The position numbers and the translations under genes are program-made. Of a stretch of 64,000 nucleotides of DNA, positions 1 to 10,000 are shown piece after piece. The notes beneath the pieces are model-generated. The model searched no databases. It saw only the letters and a program-made list of their open reading frames with translations, and had not been told where the DNA came from. Source of the DNA: Ralstonia sp. UNC404CL21Col (GTDB taxonomy: Bacteria > Pseudomonadota > Gammaproteobacteria > Burkholderiales > Burkholderiaceae); contig NZ_JIBE01000004.1 in the NCBI RefSeq assembly GCF_000620465.1, forward strand, positions 1,302,001 to 1,366,000, in the 5' to 3' direction. Positions within the stretch are counted from its first letter, which is position 1, and the number at the start of each line of letters is the position of its first letter.

Positions 1-306
1 ACGGGCCCGGACGGCAAGGCGTATCGCGCCAAGCAGGTGGTGTTCTCGCCCGCGCAGGAGTCTGACGACTACGCCACCGGCGTGTCGGTCGATCGCGTGG
101 TGGAAGACACCGTCACCCCCATGAAGCGCATGCACCAGCCGGGCAACCCGCTGGCCGATGCCGACGGCTACGTGACCATGCCGAACGTCGATGTGGTGGA
201 CGAAATGGTCAACATGATTTCTGCGTCGCGCTCATACCAGGCCAACGTTGAAGTCGCCAACACCACCAAGACGATGGCTTCCAAGGCTCTGACCCTGGGC
301 CAGTAA
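1..306 (+). CDS. flgC: Flagellar basal-body rod protein FlgC (3' part)
   Basis: The reading frame is open from the first base, so only the C-terminal 101 residues are present. FlgC forms part of the proximal rod that crosses the periplasm. The visible part ends in the typical rod/hook C-terminal helix, with [19 protein letters not shown] followed by [12 protein letters not shown]. It is first in a same-strand run continuing into flgD 27 bp downstream. The start and the N-terminal rod motif lie outside the window. Confidence 0.95.
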   Translation, partial: TGPDGKAYRAKQVVFSPAQESDDYATGVSVDRVVEDTVTPMKRMHQPGNPLADADGYVTMPNVDVVDEMVNMISASRSYQANVEVANTTKTMASKALTLGQ

Positions 307-333
307 GCGGCACCTTCCTAGCGAGACACGAAC

Positions 334-990
334 ATGACCGTCAGCTCAACCACCAACACGACCAGCACCGCAGGCACGACCTCCGGCAACCAGCTGGCCA
401 TCACCACCGGCAACGACCTGCAGAACACGTTCATGCAACTGCTCGTGGCGCAGTTGAAGAACCAGGATCCGCTCAACCCGATGGACAACTCGCAGATGAC
501 CTCGCAGCTTGCGCAGATCAACACTGTGAACGGCATCCAGCAGTTGAACACCACGATGTCGAGCATGCTCACGCAGAACGCCGCAACGCAGGCGTCGTCG
601 ATGATCGGCCGCACGGTGCAGGTGCCGACCAACAACCTGACGCTGGCCTCGGGCGCTGCCAACTTCGGCGTCTCGGTGCCCAACGGCGCCGACGACGTCG
701 TCGTCACGATCACGAATGCGGCCGGCGTTGCCGTGCGCACCGTGGACCTCGGCCAGATGACGGCCGGCAGCGGCAACTACACCTGGAACGGCAAGGACGA
801 CAAGGGCAACCAGCTCGCCGACGGCGCCTATTCCATCAAGGTGACGGCCACGCAGGGTGGGAAGGTCGTCACGGCAAACGCGCTGGGCACCGACAAGGTG
901 GCCGGCGTCACGATCAACAACGGCACGATGCAGCTGGCGTTGGCGTCTGGCGGAACCGCCAGGCTGTCCGACGTTGCATCGATTCAGTAA
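334..990 (+). CDS. flgD: Flagellar hook assembly scaffold FlgD
   Basis: 218 residues. FlgD is the transient cap at the tip of the growing hook that guides FlgE polymerisation. The N-terminal part shows the hallmark FMQLLVAQLKNQDPLNPMDN with SQMTSQLAQINTVNGIQQLN (about residues 33-75). The C-terminal half is Tudor/FlgD-Ig like, with YTWNGKDDKGNQLADGAYSI near residues 150-168. It sits between flgC and flgE as in other flg operons and is presumably exported by the flagellar type III apparatus. Length is usual for the family. Confidence 0.97.
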   Translation: MTVSSTTNTTSTAGTTSGNQLAITTGNDLQNTFMQLLVAQLKNQDPLNPMDNSQMTSQLAQINTVNGIQQLNTTMSSMLTQNAATQASSMIGRTVQVPTNNLTLASGAANFGVSVPNGADDVVVTITNAAGVAVRTVDLGQMTAGSGNYTWNGKDDKGNQLADGAYSIKVTATQGGKVVTANALGTDKVAGVTINNGTMQLALASGGTARLSDVASIQ

Positions 991-1044
991 TCACCGGTCA
1001 ACTGCGGGCAGACCCCGCGCTTTTATCTTCTACGGGAGAACACA

Positions 1045-2253
1045 ATGGGATTCCAGCAAGGCCTGAGCGGTCTCGATGCCGCCGCTGCCAACCTCGACGT
1101 GATCGGCAGCAACGTGGCAAACGCCAACACTGTCGGCTACAAGAAATCGACCGCCGAATTTGGCGACGTGTACGCGCGTTCGCTGGTCGGTGCATCCGAC
1201 AACCAGATCGGCCAGGGCGTGAGCGTGACCAAGGTGTCGCAGTCGTTCACGCAGGGCAATGTGACCAACACCGGCAACCCGCTGGACATCGCGATCAACG
1301 GCACGGGCTTCTACCGGATGGTGGACGCGTCCAGCGGCCAGGTGTCGTACACGCGTAACGGCCAGTTCCAGACCGACAAGAACGGTTTCATCATCTCGGC
1401 GACCGGCCAGAACCTGACCGGCTACGGCGTGGATTCCACCGGCAAGGTCAACACCGCCGTGCTGACCAACCTGAAGATTCCCGTCAACGACCTGGCGCCG
1501 CTGGCCACCACCAACACCGCATTCGGTGTGAACCTGGATGCCGCGGCTACGGTGCCGACCACCACGCCGTTCTCGGCCACCAACTCGGCCACGTTCAACC
1601 ACTCCGTTTCGGAGCAGGTGTATGACGGCACGGGCACGGCCCACATGCTGACCAACTACTACGTGCGCACCGCCGCTGGCTGGGACGTGTATTCGCAGGT
1701 GGATGGCAACAACCCGACGGGCGGTAACCCGGTGACGTCGCTCACGTTCAACAGCAGCGGCCAGCTCACCTCGTCGCCCAGCAAGGTCAACGTGGCCTTT
1801 GGCGGCATGAGCATTGCCACCATGGATTTCACGGGCACCACGCAGTACGGCGGCGGCTACAACGACACCGCCCCGGGCGTGACGCAAGACGGTTACGCCA
1901 CCGGCCGCCTGGCCAGCTACGCGGTCGGGACCGATGGCACCGTCACCGCGCGCTACTCCAACGGCCGCACCTCGACGCTGGGCCAGATCGCCATGGCCAA
2001 CTTCAAGGCGCCGGAAGGTCTGCAGAACATCGGCGGCAACCAGTGGGTGGAAACGTCCAACTCGGGCGCGCCGAACCTGGGTACGCCGGGCATGGGGTCG
2101 TTTGGCCTGCTGCAGTCGTCGGCGGTGGAGCAATCCAACGTGGACCTGTCTGCCGAGCTGGTCAACATGATCATTGCGCAGCGTTCGTACCAAGCCAACG
2201 CGCAGACCATCAAGACGCAGGACACCATCCTGCAGACGCTGGTGACGATGTAA
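1045..2253 (+). CDS. flgE: Flagellar hook protein FlgE
   Basis: 402 residues. FlgE polymerises into the hook, the universal joint. The N-terminal rod/hook motif (GLSGLDAAAANLDVIGSNVA, then NTVGYKKS) and the C-terminal helix (VDLSAELVNMIIAQRSYQAN, near residues 371-390) are both intact, flanking the variable surface domain. The ATG follows a GGGAG ribosome site. Spacing to flgF is 45 bp. Confidence 0.98.
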   Translation: MGFQQGLSGLDAAAANLDVIGSNVANANTVGYKKSTAEFGDVYARSLVGASDNQIGQGVSVTKVSQSFTQGNVTNTGNPLDIAINGTGFYRMVDASSGQVSYTRNGQFQTDKNGFIISATGQNLTGYGVDSTGKVNTAVLTNLKIPVNDLAPLATTNTAFGVNLDAAATVPTTTPFSATNSATFNHSVSEQVYDGTGTAHMLTNYYVRTAAGWDVYSQVDGNNPTGGNPVTSLTFNSSGQLTSSPSKVNVAFGGMSIATMDFTGTTQYGGGYNDTAPGVTQDGYATGRLASYAVGTDGTVTARYSNGRTSTLGQIAMANFKAPEGLQNIGGNQWVETSNSGAPNLGTPGMGSFGLLQSSAVEQSNVDLSAELVNMIIAQRSYQANAQTIKTQDTILQTLVTM

Positions 2254-2298
2254 TCGTCGTTGCCTGAAGCTGACTGACCGCACACCAAGGACACTCGC

Positions 2299-3036
2299 AT
2301 GGACCGCTCGATCTACGTGTCGATGACTGGCGTAAAGCACCTGTTTGACCAACAGGCCGCCAGCGCCAACAACCTCGCCAACGCCAGCACCACCGGCTTC
2401 AAGGCGCAGATCGACGCGTTCCATACGGTGGGTGTGCAAGGCGATGGCTCGCCCACGCGCAGCTACGTGATGGCCTCGGCCATCGGTACGGACCTCGCGC
2501 CCGGCCCGATCGAGACCACCGGCCGCAGCCTGGACGTGGCCATCGACGGCCCCGGCTTCTTTGCCGTGCAGACGCCGGAAGGCGGTGAGGCTTACACCCG
2601 CGCCGGCGCCTTCCAACTGGGCCCGGACGGCACGATCCAGACGCTCTCCGGCCAGCCCGTGCTGGGCGACGGCGGCCCGATCACGCTGCCGCCCGACACC
2701 ACGGTGCAGTTTGCCAAGGACGGTACGGTCAACGCGATCAGCGCCGACAGCCGTACGCCGCCGGTGTCGCTGGGCCGCCTGAAACTGGTGAACATCGATC
2801 CGTCGAACATCGACCGCGGCGCCGACGGCCTGTTCCGCCAGCGCGACGGCCAGGACGCCGATGTGGATGAAAAAGTCCGCATCACCGGCGGGGCGCTGGA
2901 GGGCAGCAACGTCAACCTGACCGACTCGCTGGTCAACATGATTGCCATCTCGCGCCAGCTTGAAATGCAGATGAAATCGCTGCATACGAGCGACACGAAT
3001 GCCCAGTCGGCCAATGAACTGCTGCGCCACGCCTGA
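2299..3036 (+). CDS. flgF: Flagellar basal-body rod protein FlgF
   Basis: 245 residues. It is a proximal-rod component. The start MDRSIYVSMTGVKHLFDQQA with NNLANASTTGFKAQ and the end SLVNMIAISRQLEMQMK are the FlgF form of the rod family signatures. It lies between the hook gene and flgG, as expected. Nothing unusual is seen; length is normal. Confidence 0.97.
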   Translation: MDRSIYVSMTGVKHLFDQQAASANNLANASTTGFKAQIDAFHTVGVQGDGSPTRSYVMASAIGTDLAPGPIETTGRSLDVAIDGPGFFAVQTPEGGEAYTRAGAFQLGPDGTIQTLSGQPVLGDGGPITLPPDTTVQFAKDGTVNAISADSRTPPVSLGRLKLVNIDPSNIDRGADGLFRQRDGQDADVDEKVRITGGALEGSNVNLTDSLVNMIAISRQLEMQMKSLHTSDTNAQSANELLRHA

Positions 3037-3076
3037 ACGGCCGGCGCATTGAATTGAATCAACCAAGGACTCGAAC

Positions 3077-3859
3077 ATGATTCGCTCCCTGTGGATTTCC
3101 AAAACCGGGATGGACGCTCAGCAATCGCAGCTGGATGTCATCTCGAACAACCTGGCGAACGTCAACACGACGGGCTTCAAGCGCTCGCGCGCCGTGTTCG
3201 AAGACTTGCTGTATCAGAACGTGCGCGAGCCGGGTGCCCAGTCGTCGCAACAGACCACGCTGCCTTCGGGCATGCAGATCGGTACCGGTACGCGCATCGT
3301 CGCCACCGAACGTCTGCACACGCAGGGCAACCTGCAGCAGACCGGCAACTCGACCGATGTGGCCATCAACGGCAACGGTTTCTTCCAGGTGCAGATGCCC
3401 GACGGCACGCTGGCCTACACGCGTGACGGCAGCTTCCAGATCAACGCGCAGGGCCAGCTGGTGACCTCCAGCGGCTACCCGGTCCAGCCGGCCGTGACGG
3501 TGCCGCAGAACGCCACCAGCCTGACGATCGGCAAGGACGGCGTTGTGACGGTCACCACGCCCGGCACGGTCAACAACACGCAGGTGGGCACGTTCCAGCT
3601 GGCGAACTTCATCAACCCGGCCGGCCTGCGCAGCATGGGCGAAAACCTGTACGCCGAAACCGAAGCGTCGGGCACGGCCAACCTGGCCAACCCGGGCTCG
3701 AACGGCGTGGGCGCGCTCAACCAGAACTACGTTGAAACGTCGAACGTGAACGTGGTGGAAGAAATGGTCAACATGATCCAGACGCAGCGCGCGTACGAGA
3801 TCAACAGCAAGTCGGTCCAGACCTCGGACCAGATGCTGGAGAAGCTGTCACAGCTCTAA
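3077..3859 (+). CDS. flgG: Flagellar distal rod protein FlgG
   Basis: 260 residues, the usual FlgG length. FlgG builds the distal rod, the drive shaft. Diagnostic are [20 protein letters not shown] and [20 protein letters not shown] at the N-terminus, and [18 protein letters not shown] at the C-terminus. It follows flgF by 40 bp and precedes flgH by 33 bp, in the same operon. Confidence 0.98.
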   Translation: MIRSLWISKTGMDAQQSQLDVISNNLANVNTTGFKRSRAVFEDLLYQNVREPGAQSSQQTTLPSGMQIGTGTRIVATERLHTQGNLQQTGNSTDVAINGNGFFQVQMPDGTLAYTRDGSFQINAQGQLVTSSGYPVQPAVTVPQNATSLTIGKDGVVTVTTPGTVNNTQVGTFQLANFINPAGLRSMGENLYAETEASGTANLANPGSNGVGALNQNYVETSNVNVVEEMVNMIQTQRAYEINSKSVQTSDQMLEKLSQL

Positions 3860-3892
3860 GCTGGGCGGCGTTGTTTTTAAGGAAGTTTTGCG

Positions 3893-4627
3893 ATGCATAC
3901 CCCCCCGGTTTACTCGCTCACGCACAGCGGCCGCGCCGTGCGTATCGTTCGATTGGCTGTGCTTGGCACGGCCGCCTTGCTCGCTACGGCGTGCGGCATG
4001 CTGCCGCCGCCGGCCCCGATCGTGCAAGGTCCGACAACCGCGCGTCCGCCGATGCCGGTGATGGCGCCGCGTCAGAACGGGGCGATTTACCAGGAAGTGG
4101 CATCGGGCAGCGGTGGTTTTCGCGGCATGTTCGAAGACCGCCGCGCGCACATGGTGGGCGACACGATCACCATCGTGATTACCGAGAACACGGCGGCCAG
4201 CAAGCAGACTTCGGGCAGCGTCAATCGCACAGGCAGCATGACGGCTTCCGTGCCGACGTTTGCCGGCATGAACCCGGGTGTGCTGTCGCTGCTGGGTGTG
4301 TCGGCCAGCGACGCGAACAAGTTCGACAGCAAGGGTGCCAACGGTGCGCAGAACAACTTCACGGCCACCATTACGGTGACGGTGGTGGAGGTGCTCTCCA
4401 ACGGCAACCTGGTGGTCAGCGGCGAGAAGCAGACCGCCGTGGGCCAGGGCACCGAATCGGTCAAGTTCTCGGGCGTGGTGAACCCCACGACCGTCAACAA
4501 TCAAAACACCGTGCTGTCCACCCAGGTGGCGGACGCACGCATGGAATATCGCGGCACGGGCTATGTGGCCGAGTCGCAGCAGATGGGCTGGTTGTCGCGG
4601 TTCTTCCTGACCGTGTCACCGTTCTGA
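3893..4627 (+). CDS. flgH: Flagellar L-ring lipoprotein FlgH
   Basis: 244 residues. FlgH is the outer-membrane lipoprotein that forms the L-ring bushing. A signal sequence ends in a lipobox LATAC with the acylated Cys at about residue 34. The 33-residue leader is long, so a start nearer the hydrophobic stretch is possible. The mature part has the FlgH pattern [19 protein letters not shown] and the terminal [19 protein letters not shown]. It is followed at 10 bp by flgI. Confidence 0.96.
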   Translation: MHTPPVYSLTHSGRAVRIVRLAVLGTAALLATACGMLPPPAPIVQGPTTARPPMPVMAPRQNGAIYQEVASGSGGFRGMFEDRRAHMVGDTITIVITENTAASKQTSGSVNRTGSMTASVPTFAGMNPGVLSLLGVSASDANKFDSKGANGAQNNFTATITVTVVEVLSNGNLVVSGEKQTAVGQGTESVKFSGVVNPTTVNNQNTVLSTQVADARMEYRGTGYVAESQQMGWLSRFFLTVSPF

Positions 4628-4637
4628 GGGATCAGCC

Positions 4638-5756
4638 ATGACTTTGCATCGACTCATCGGCGCGGCCCTGGTGGCACTGAGCGCAATTTCAGCGGTTGTT
4701 CCGACCACGGCACATGCCGACCGCATCAAGGATCTGACCACCGTTGCCGGCGTGCGCGACAACGCGCTGATCGGCTACGGCCTGGTCGTCGGCCTGGACG
4801 GCAGCGGCGACCAGACCACGCAGACGCCGTTCACAGTCCAGAGCTTTAACAACATGCTGACGCAGTTCGGCATCAATGTGCCGGCCGGCGCGAGCATCCA
4901 GCTCAAGAACACCGCCGCCGTGGTGGTGACGGCCACGCTGCCCGCCTTCGTGCGGCCCGGCCAGACCATCGACGTGACGGTGTCGTCCATCGGTAACGCC
5001 AAGAGCCTGCGCGGCGGCACGCTGCTGCTCACGCCGCTCAAGGGCGTGGACGGCCAGCTCTACGCATTGGCACAGGGCAACGTGGTGATTGGCGGTGCAG
5101 GCGCATCGGCCAATGGCAGCAAGGTGCAGATCAACCAGCTCGGCGCCGGCCGTATCGCCAATGGCGCGACGGTGGAGCGTGCCGTGCAGGCCACCGTGGG
5201 CGAGGCGGGCAGCATCCAGCTCGATACGGGCACGACCGATTTCGGCACCGTGCAGAATATCGTCACCGCCATCAACAAGCAGTTCGGCACGGATACGGCG
5301 CAAGCCGCCGACGGCCGCACGATCAACGTGCGCGCACCGGCCCTGGCGTCGGACCGCGTGGGCTTTCTGGCCAAGCTGCAGAACATTGACGTCACGCCGG
5401 CACTGGCCGCGGCACGTGTGGTGGTCAACGCCCGCACGGGCTCGGTGGTGATGAACCAGCTTGTCAAGCTCGAGCCCTGCGCGGTGGCGCACGGCAGCCT
5501 GTCCGTCACCATCAGCACGGACCCGGTGGTGAGCCAGCCGGCGCCGTTCTCGCAAGGGCAGACGGTGGCGGGGGCGCGCTCGAACATCGAGGTCAAGCAG
5601 CAAGGCGGCAGCCTCATCAACGTGAAGGGCGGCACCAACCTGGCGGACGTGGTCAAGGCCATCAACGCGATTGGCGCCAACCCGCAAGACCTCATCTCGA
5701 TCCTGCAGGCGATGAAGGCGGCCAACGCGCTGCGCGCCGACCTGGAAATCATCTGA
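4638..5756 (+). CDS. flgI: Flagellar P-ring protein FlgI
   Basis: 372 residues. FlgI is the periplasmic P-ring protein around the rod. A Sec signal peptide covers residues 1-27 and ends TAHA. The mature protein opens with [20 protein letters not shown] and [13 protein letters not shown], the strongest FlgI signatures, and ends [25 protein letters not shown]. It is 16 bp upstream of flgJ. Secretion is inferred to be Sec-dependent, as for other FlgI proteins. Confidence 0.97.
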   Translation: MTLHRLIGAALVALSAISAVVPTTAHADRIKDLTTVAGVRDNALIGYGLVVGLDGSGDQTTQTPFTVQSFNNMLTQFGINVPAGASIQLKNTAAVVVTATLPAFVRPGQTIDVTVSSIGNAKSLRGGTLLLTPLKGVDGQLYALAQGNVVIGGAGASANGSKVQINQLGAGRIANGATVERAVQATVGEAGSIQLDTGTTDFGTVQNIVTAINKQFGTDTAQAADGRTINVRAPALASDRVGFLAKLQNIDVTPALAAARVVVNARTGSVVMNQLVKLEPCAVAHGSLSVTISTDPVVSQPAPFSQGQTVAGARSNIEVKQQGGSLINVKGGTNLADVVKAINAIGANPQDLISILQAMKAANALRADLEII

Positions 5757-5772
5757 CGCTGCGGAGGCCACG

Positions 5773-6858
5773 ATGAACCAAACCGACCTCACCAGCCGCC
5801 TGGCGCTCGATTCCCGAGGGTTCGAGTCGCTCAAGCAAACGGCACGTACGGACCCGACCGGCGCCGCCAAGACCGTCGCCAAGCAGTTCGACGCGATCTT
5901 CGTGAACATGATGCTCAAGCAGATGCGCGATGCATCGCCGCAGAACGGGCCGCTCGATTCGTCGTCGAGCAAGATGTACACGTCGATGCTCGACCAGCAG
6001 CTTTCGCAGACCATGGCCTCGCGCGGCGTGGGCGTGGCAGACCAGCTTCTGAAGCAGATGCTGCGTCAGGCCAACCATGTGAACCCGGATGCGGGTGGCA
6101 AGGTGAATACCGCGCTGTCCAACACGACGGCGACCAATACTGCGCTGCCGGGTGCTGCCGGTGCCACGAACGATGCCGCCAAGGCCATCGCCCGTTCGTC
6201 GCTCAACAGCATGGCCGCAGCCGTTGCGCCGGGCACGGAAGACGACGGCTCGGGCATCAGCACCGTGCCGCGCCCGGGCCTGGAAGAACGCGTGCAGCGT
6301 GCGCTGGCCGCCCTGCGCAAGCAGGCGGATGCGCAGGCGCAGACCCCCAACGCGCCGCCCGAGGTCGATCTGTCGACGGTGGCATCGGAGCCGCGCGGCG
6401 AGCGCATGAGCAGCTTCTACAACAAGCTGATCGGCCACGCATCGCAGGCCGCGCAGGAAACCGGCATTCCCGCCAACTTCATGATCGGCCATGCCGCGCT
6501 GGAGTCCGGCTGGGGCCGCCGCGAGATCAAGGCAAAGGACGGCACGAACACGCACAACCTGTTCGGTATCAAGGCCGGCGGCTCGTGGGCAGGCAAGACC
6601 GCCACGGTCACTACCACCGAATACATCGGCGGCGTCGCCCACAAGGTGCAGGAGAAATTCCGCGCCTACAGCTCGTACGCCGAGGCGTTCAAGGATTACG
6701 CCAACCTGTTGGCCAATAACCCGCGCTACAGCAACGTCGTGGCAGCCGGCAACGGCAACGATGCGGCGTCGTTCGCCAAGGGTTTGCAGCGCGCAGGCTA
6801 CGCCACCGACCCGAACTACGCCCACAAGATCATGGCGGTCATCAAGCAGATCGTTTAA
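5773..6858 (+). CDS. flgJ: Flagellar rod cap and peptidoglycan hydrolase FlgJ
   Basis: 361 residues in two domains. The N-terminal 110 or so residues (AKTVAKQFDAIFVNMMLKQM) are the rod-cap domain. A low-complexity linker follows. From about residue 205 a glucosaminidase (GH73-type) domain opens a path through the murein; IGHAALESGWG carries the candidate catalytic Glu at about residue 244, and HNLFGIKA follows. It is a dual-domain FlgJ of the beta/gamma-proteobacterial kind. It ends the flgB-J group; a long hairpin follows. Confidence 0.97.
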   Translation: MNQTDLTSRLALDSRGFESLKQTARTDPTGAAKTVAKQFDAIFVNMMLKQMRDASPQNGPLDSSSSKMYTSMLDQQLSQTMASRGVGVADQLLKQMLRQANHVNPDAGGKVNTALSNTTATNTALPGAAGATNDAAKAIARSSLNSMAAAVAPGTEDDGSGISTVPRPGLEERVQRALAALRKQADAQAQTPNAPPEVDLSTVASEPRGERMSSFYNKLIGHASQAAQETGIPANFMIGHAALESGWGRREIKAKDGTNTHNLFGIKAGGSWAGKTATVTTTEYIGGVAHKVQEKFRAYSSYAEAFKDYANLLANNPRYSNVVAAGNGNDAASFAKGLQRAGYATDPNYAHKIMAVIKQIV

Positions 6859-6881
6859 GTGATTTAGAAAGCATATTTTGG

Positions 6882-6924
6882 CAACATCGGCCGGCTCAAG
6901 TTTGTTCTTGTCCGGCCGATGTTG
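6882..6924 (+). terminator. Long perfect hairpin between flgJ and flgK
   Basis: A 13-bp perfect inverted repeat (arms 6882-6894 and 6912-6924, loop 17 nt) follows the flgJ stop by 23 bp. A short T-rich stretch follows. It could terminate the flgJ transcript. The 3' arm overlaps the -10 element of the candidate FliA promoter for flgK, so it may be both terminator and promoter. Confidence 0.55.
6896..6922 (+). promoter_or_regulatory. Candidate sigma-28 (FliA) promoter of flgK
   Basis: TCAA-N15-GCCGATGT, compared with the FliA consensus TAAA-N15-GCCGATAA. Spacing is exact and 9 of 12 positions match. It lies 52 bp before the flgK start, which fits flgK as a late flagellar gene. Confidence 0.55.
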
Positions 6925-6973
6925 TTTCTAGAGCTTATTTCGGCGGCTTCGTGCTGCCCGCACCGAGACAACT

Positions 6974-8908
6974 ATGAGCAGCTCCCTTCTGAATATTGGC
7001 GCGTCGGGCCTGCGGGTGGCCGATATCAACCTGCAGGTGACCGGCAACAACATCGCCAACGCCAGCACGCCGGGTTATTCGCGCCAGGAAGCCGTGCAGA
7101 CGGAAAACATTCCGCTGTACGCCGGCGTGGGCTATCTCGGCCAGGGCGCCAACGTCACGACCGTCAAGCGCATCTACGATCAGTTTCTGACCGCGCAGGT
7201 GCAAAGCGGCCAGGCCTCGACCAGCGCGGCCGACCAGCTCAACAGCCTGGTATCGGGCCTGAGCAAGTACATGTCGGACAGCAACAGCGGCCTGACTTCG
7301 TCGCTCACCAGCTTCTTCAATGCCGCCGATGGGCTGGCTTCCAAGCCGTCGGACACCACCGCGCGCCAGGTTTTTCTGAACGCTGCCGCTGGCCTGCAAA
7401 GCCGCTTCAATTCGATTGCCGGCCAGCTGAGTTCGCTCAACAGCCAGGTCAACACGCAGGTGCAGACGCAGATCAGCTCGGTCAACGGCACCGCGCAGCA
7501 GATCGCCTCGTTGAACGATCAGATTTCCAAGGCGGAAGCGTCGACCGGCCAGCCGGCCAATGATTTGCGTGATCAGCGCGACCAGCTTGTCCAGACGCTC
7601 AATCAGTCGATCAAGGCCAGCGTGGTGCAGACCGGCGACGGCCAGTTCAACATCTACGTGGGCAATGGCCAGGCGCTGGTGCAGGGCAACCAGAGCTACC
7701 AGCTGACGGCGGTGCCGTCGCAGTACGACCCGACGCAACTGTCGGTGGGCTACAAGAGCCCGGGCGGTACGGTCAACATCGACGACAGCCAGCTCGGCGG
7801 CGGCGCGCTGGGCGGCCTGATGGACTTCCGCAACAACACGCTCATTCCGGCGCAGAACAGCCTGGGCCGCCTGGCCACGGCCGTGGCGGCCGACGTGAAT
7901 GCGCAGAACAAGCTCGGCATGGACGCCAACGGCAAGATGGGCACGGACCTCTTCTCCGTGGCCAACCCGAGCGTCGCGCCCAGCACGAACAACACCGGCA
8001 CCGGCTCGCTGACTGCCAGCATCACCAACGCCAATGCGGGGCAGGGCTACGACTACCAGGTCAAGTACCAGGGCGGCGCCTACACCGTTTCGCACTATCC
8101 GGACGGCTCCGCCTCCGTGACGGTGACGAGCTGGCCGACCACGATTGACGGCGTCACGCTCAACCTGTCGGGCACGATGAACAGCGGTGACTCCTTCCTG
8201 GTGCGCCCGACCGCCAACGCGGCCGCCACCATGCAGACGCTCACCACCGACTACCACGACGTGGCTGCGGCCTCGCCGGTGGTGCTCAACCAGGGCAGCA
8301 ACAACACGGGCAGCGCCTCGGTGTCGTCGCTGGGCGTGGACAGCACGTATGCCGGCTCGCCGCTCACCTCGCCGATCAACCTGACGTACAGCTCGGCCGT
8401 TGGCGGCTCGCTGTCGGGGTTTCCGGGCAGCGTCACGGTGACGGTGGGCGGCACGTCGACCACGTACACCGGCGGCACGGCACCGTACACCCAGGGCGCG
8501 ACGTACGCGTTCAACGGCGTGCAGATGACGCTGTCGGGGTCGCCCGGCAACGGCGACACGTTCGCCATTTCGGCCAACACCGCCAACAGCACCGACAACC
8601 GCAACGCCAGCGCGCTGGCCAAGCTGCGCAACAGCAATCTGCTGGATGGCGGCACGACCTCGATCGGCTCTGCCTGGAACAACCTCGTCACGCAGGTGGG
8701 TGTGCAGGCCAACCGCGCCAGCACCAACCTGACCTCGCAGAAGGCGCTGCTGGCCAGCTCCACGCAACAGCAGCAGTCGGTGTCGGGTGTGAACCTCGAT
8801 GACGAGGCGATGAACCTGATGAAGTATCAGCAGGCCTACCAGGCCTCCGCCAAGGTGATGCAGACGGCCAATTCGCTGTTCGACAGCCTGCTGTCGATTG
8901 CCGGCTGA
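6974..8908 (+). CDS. flgK: Flagellar hook-filament junction protein FlgK (HAP1)
   Basis: 644 residues. FlgK is the first hook-filament junction protein. The N-terminus has SSLLNIGASGLRVADINLQV and NNIANASTPGYSRQEAV. The C-terminus has SGVNLDDEAMNLMKYQQAYQ and AKVMQTANSLFDSLL, which form the D0/D1 coiled coil. The middle is a long, Thr/Ser/Gly-rich variable region that makes it somewhat longer than enteric FlgK. A FliA-type promoter and flgL flank it. Confidence 0.97.
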   Translation: MSSSLLNIGASGLRVADINLQVTGNNIANASTPGYSRQEAVQTENIPLYAGVGYLGQGANVTTVKRIYDQFLTAQVQSGQASTSAADQLNSLVSGLSKYMSDSNSGLTSSLTSFFNAADGLASKPSDTTARQVFLNAAAGLQSRFNSIAGQLSSLNSQVNTQVQTQISSVNGTAQQIASLNDQISKAEASTGQPANDLRDQRDQLVQTLNQSIKASVVQTGDGQFNIYVGNGQALVQGNQSYQLTAVPSQYDPTQLSVGYKSPGGTVNIDDSQLGGGALGGLMDFRNNTLIPAQNSLGRLATAVAADVNAQNKLGMDANGKMGTDLFSVANPSVAPSTNNTGTGSLTASITNANAGQGYDYQVKYQGGAYTVSHYPDGSASVTVTSWPTTIDGVTLNLSGTMNSGDSFLVRPTANAAATMQTLTTDYHDVAAASPVVLNQGSNNTGSASVSSLGVDSTYAGSPLTSPINLTYSSAVGGSLSGFPGSVTVTVGGTSTTYTGGTAPYTQGATYAFNGVQMTLSGSPGNGDTFAISANTANSTDNRNASALAKLRNSNLLDGGTTSIGSAWNNLVTQVGVQANRASTNLTSQKALLASSTQQQQSVSGVNLDDEAMNLMKYQQAYQASAKVMQTANSLFDSLLSIAG

Positions 8909-8917
8909 TCGGGCGAC

Positions 8918-8944
8918 TGAAGAAAACGCCCCGCCTGCCGATAA
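8918..8944 (+). promoter_or_regulatory. Candidate sigma-28 (FliA) promoter of flgL
   Basis: TGAA-N15-GCCGATAA. The -10 element is a perfect consensus match, the -35 has 3 of 4, and the spacing is 15. It lies in the flgK-flgL gap, 29 bp before the flgL start, so flgL can be made independently of flgK. Confidence 0.65.
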
Positions 8945-8973
8945 CGTCCTAAAGCCCTTCGTCTGGACCGATC

Positions 8974-9933
8974 ATGCGAGTCAGTAGCGCCCAATTCTTT
9001 GCCGCGTCTTCCGCTTCGATGCAGAACACGCAATCGAACCTGCTCACGCTGCAGCAGCAGATTGCGAGCGGCATCGCGCTCAACAGCGCGGGCGACAACC
9101 CCAGCGCGTTTGGCGAGATGGCGCAACTGCAGCAAACGCAGGACGCCAACGACCAATACCAGTCCAACCGTGACACCACCGACGCACGCCTGACCAGCGT
9201 GTCTTCGGCGCTGACCAACCTGGTGACCACGCTGCAGCAGGGCAAGCAGACATTGGTGGGCGCCAACACCTCGCTGATGACGGATTCGCAGCGCATCGGC
9301 GTGCTGGCGCAGGTCAAGCAGCAGTATCAGCAGCTGCTGTCGACGGCCAACCAGCGCGATGCCTCGGGCGTGGCCCTGTTTGGCGGCGCCAACGGCACGA
9401 CCGATCCGTTCACCAACACCAGCGGTTCGGTGCAATACGTCGGTAGCGGCCAGCCGCCGGTGGTGCAGGTTTCCCAGAACATTTCGATGCCGAATTCGGT
9501 GTCGGGCGATTCGGTGTTCGTGCGTATCCCCAACACGGATCCGTCCAACCCGAACGCCAACCAGAGCATCTTCAAGACGTACGAGAACCTGATCACGGCG
9601 CTGTCGAATCCGATCAACGCCGCGACGCAGGCCACCGACGTCGCAAACCTGCAAAAGGCCGTGCAGACGGCGCAGGGCAATCTGGACAACGCCTATCAGG
9701 TCGCCCTGCAAGCGCAGGTGACGGTGGGCACGCAGCAGGCGCAGATCACCACGCTCAACAGCAGCGGCTCGAACTACGGCGAGCAGTTGAAGGAGCAGAT
9801 CTCGAAGCTGCAATCGGTGGACTACACCACCGCCATCTCGCAGTTCTCGCAGCAGCAGGTGTCGCTGCAGGCCGCCCAGAAGACCTTCACGGCCATGCAG
9901 GGCATGTCGCTGTTCCAGTACATCAATCCTTGA
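8974..9933 (+). CDS. flgL: Flagellar hook-filament junction protein FlgL (HAP3)
   Basis: 319 residues. FlgL is the second junction protein, next to the filament. It begins MRVSSAQFFAASSASMQNTQ with the flagellin-like LLTLQQQIASGIALNSAGDN, and ends with a flagellin-like helix containing SLQAAQKTFTAMQGMSLFQY. It follows flgK and has its own predicted FliA promoter. Length is normal. Confidence 0.96.
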   Translation: MRVSSAQFFAASSASMQNTQSNLLTLQQQIASGIALNSAGDNPSAFGEMAQLQQTQDANDQYQSNRDTTDARLTSVSSALTNLVTTLQQGKQTLVGANTSLMTDSQRIGVLAQVKQQYQQLLSTANQRDASGVALFGGANGTTDPFTNTSGSVQYVGSGQPPVVQVSQNISMPNSVSGDSVFVRIPNTDPSNPNANQSIFKTYENLITALSNPINAATQATDVANLQKAVQTAQGNLDNAYQVALQAQVTVGTQQAQITTLNSSGSNYGEQLKEQISKLQSVDYTTAISQFSQQQVSLQAAQKTFTAMQGMSLFQYINP

Positions 9934-10000
9934 GGCGGCGCGGTCGGGCGGTCGGAGGGCGCGGCGTATCATGTCGGCTCACCTACCGTCAGGACTGGCC

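Noticed and set aside
1030-3102. A 690-codon open frame on the minus strand opposite flgE and flgF
   Set aside because: It lies wholly opposite well-supported flagellar genes and is Arg/His-rich, as expected for a shadow frame in GC-rich DNA.
6935-8767. A 610-codon minus-strand frame opposite flgK
   Set aside because: Same reasons: Arg/His/Ala-rich composition, no family resemblance, and full overlap with flgK.
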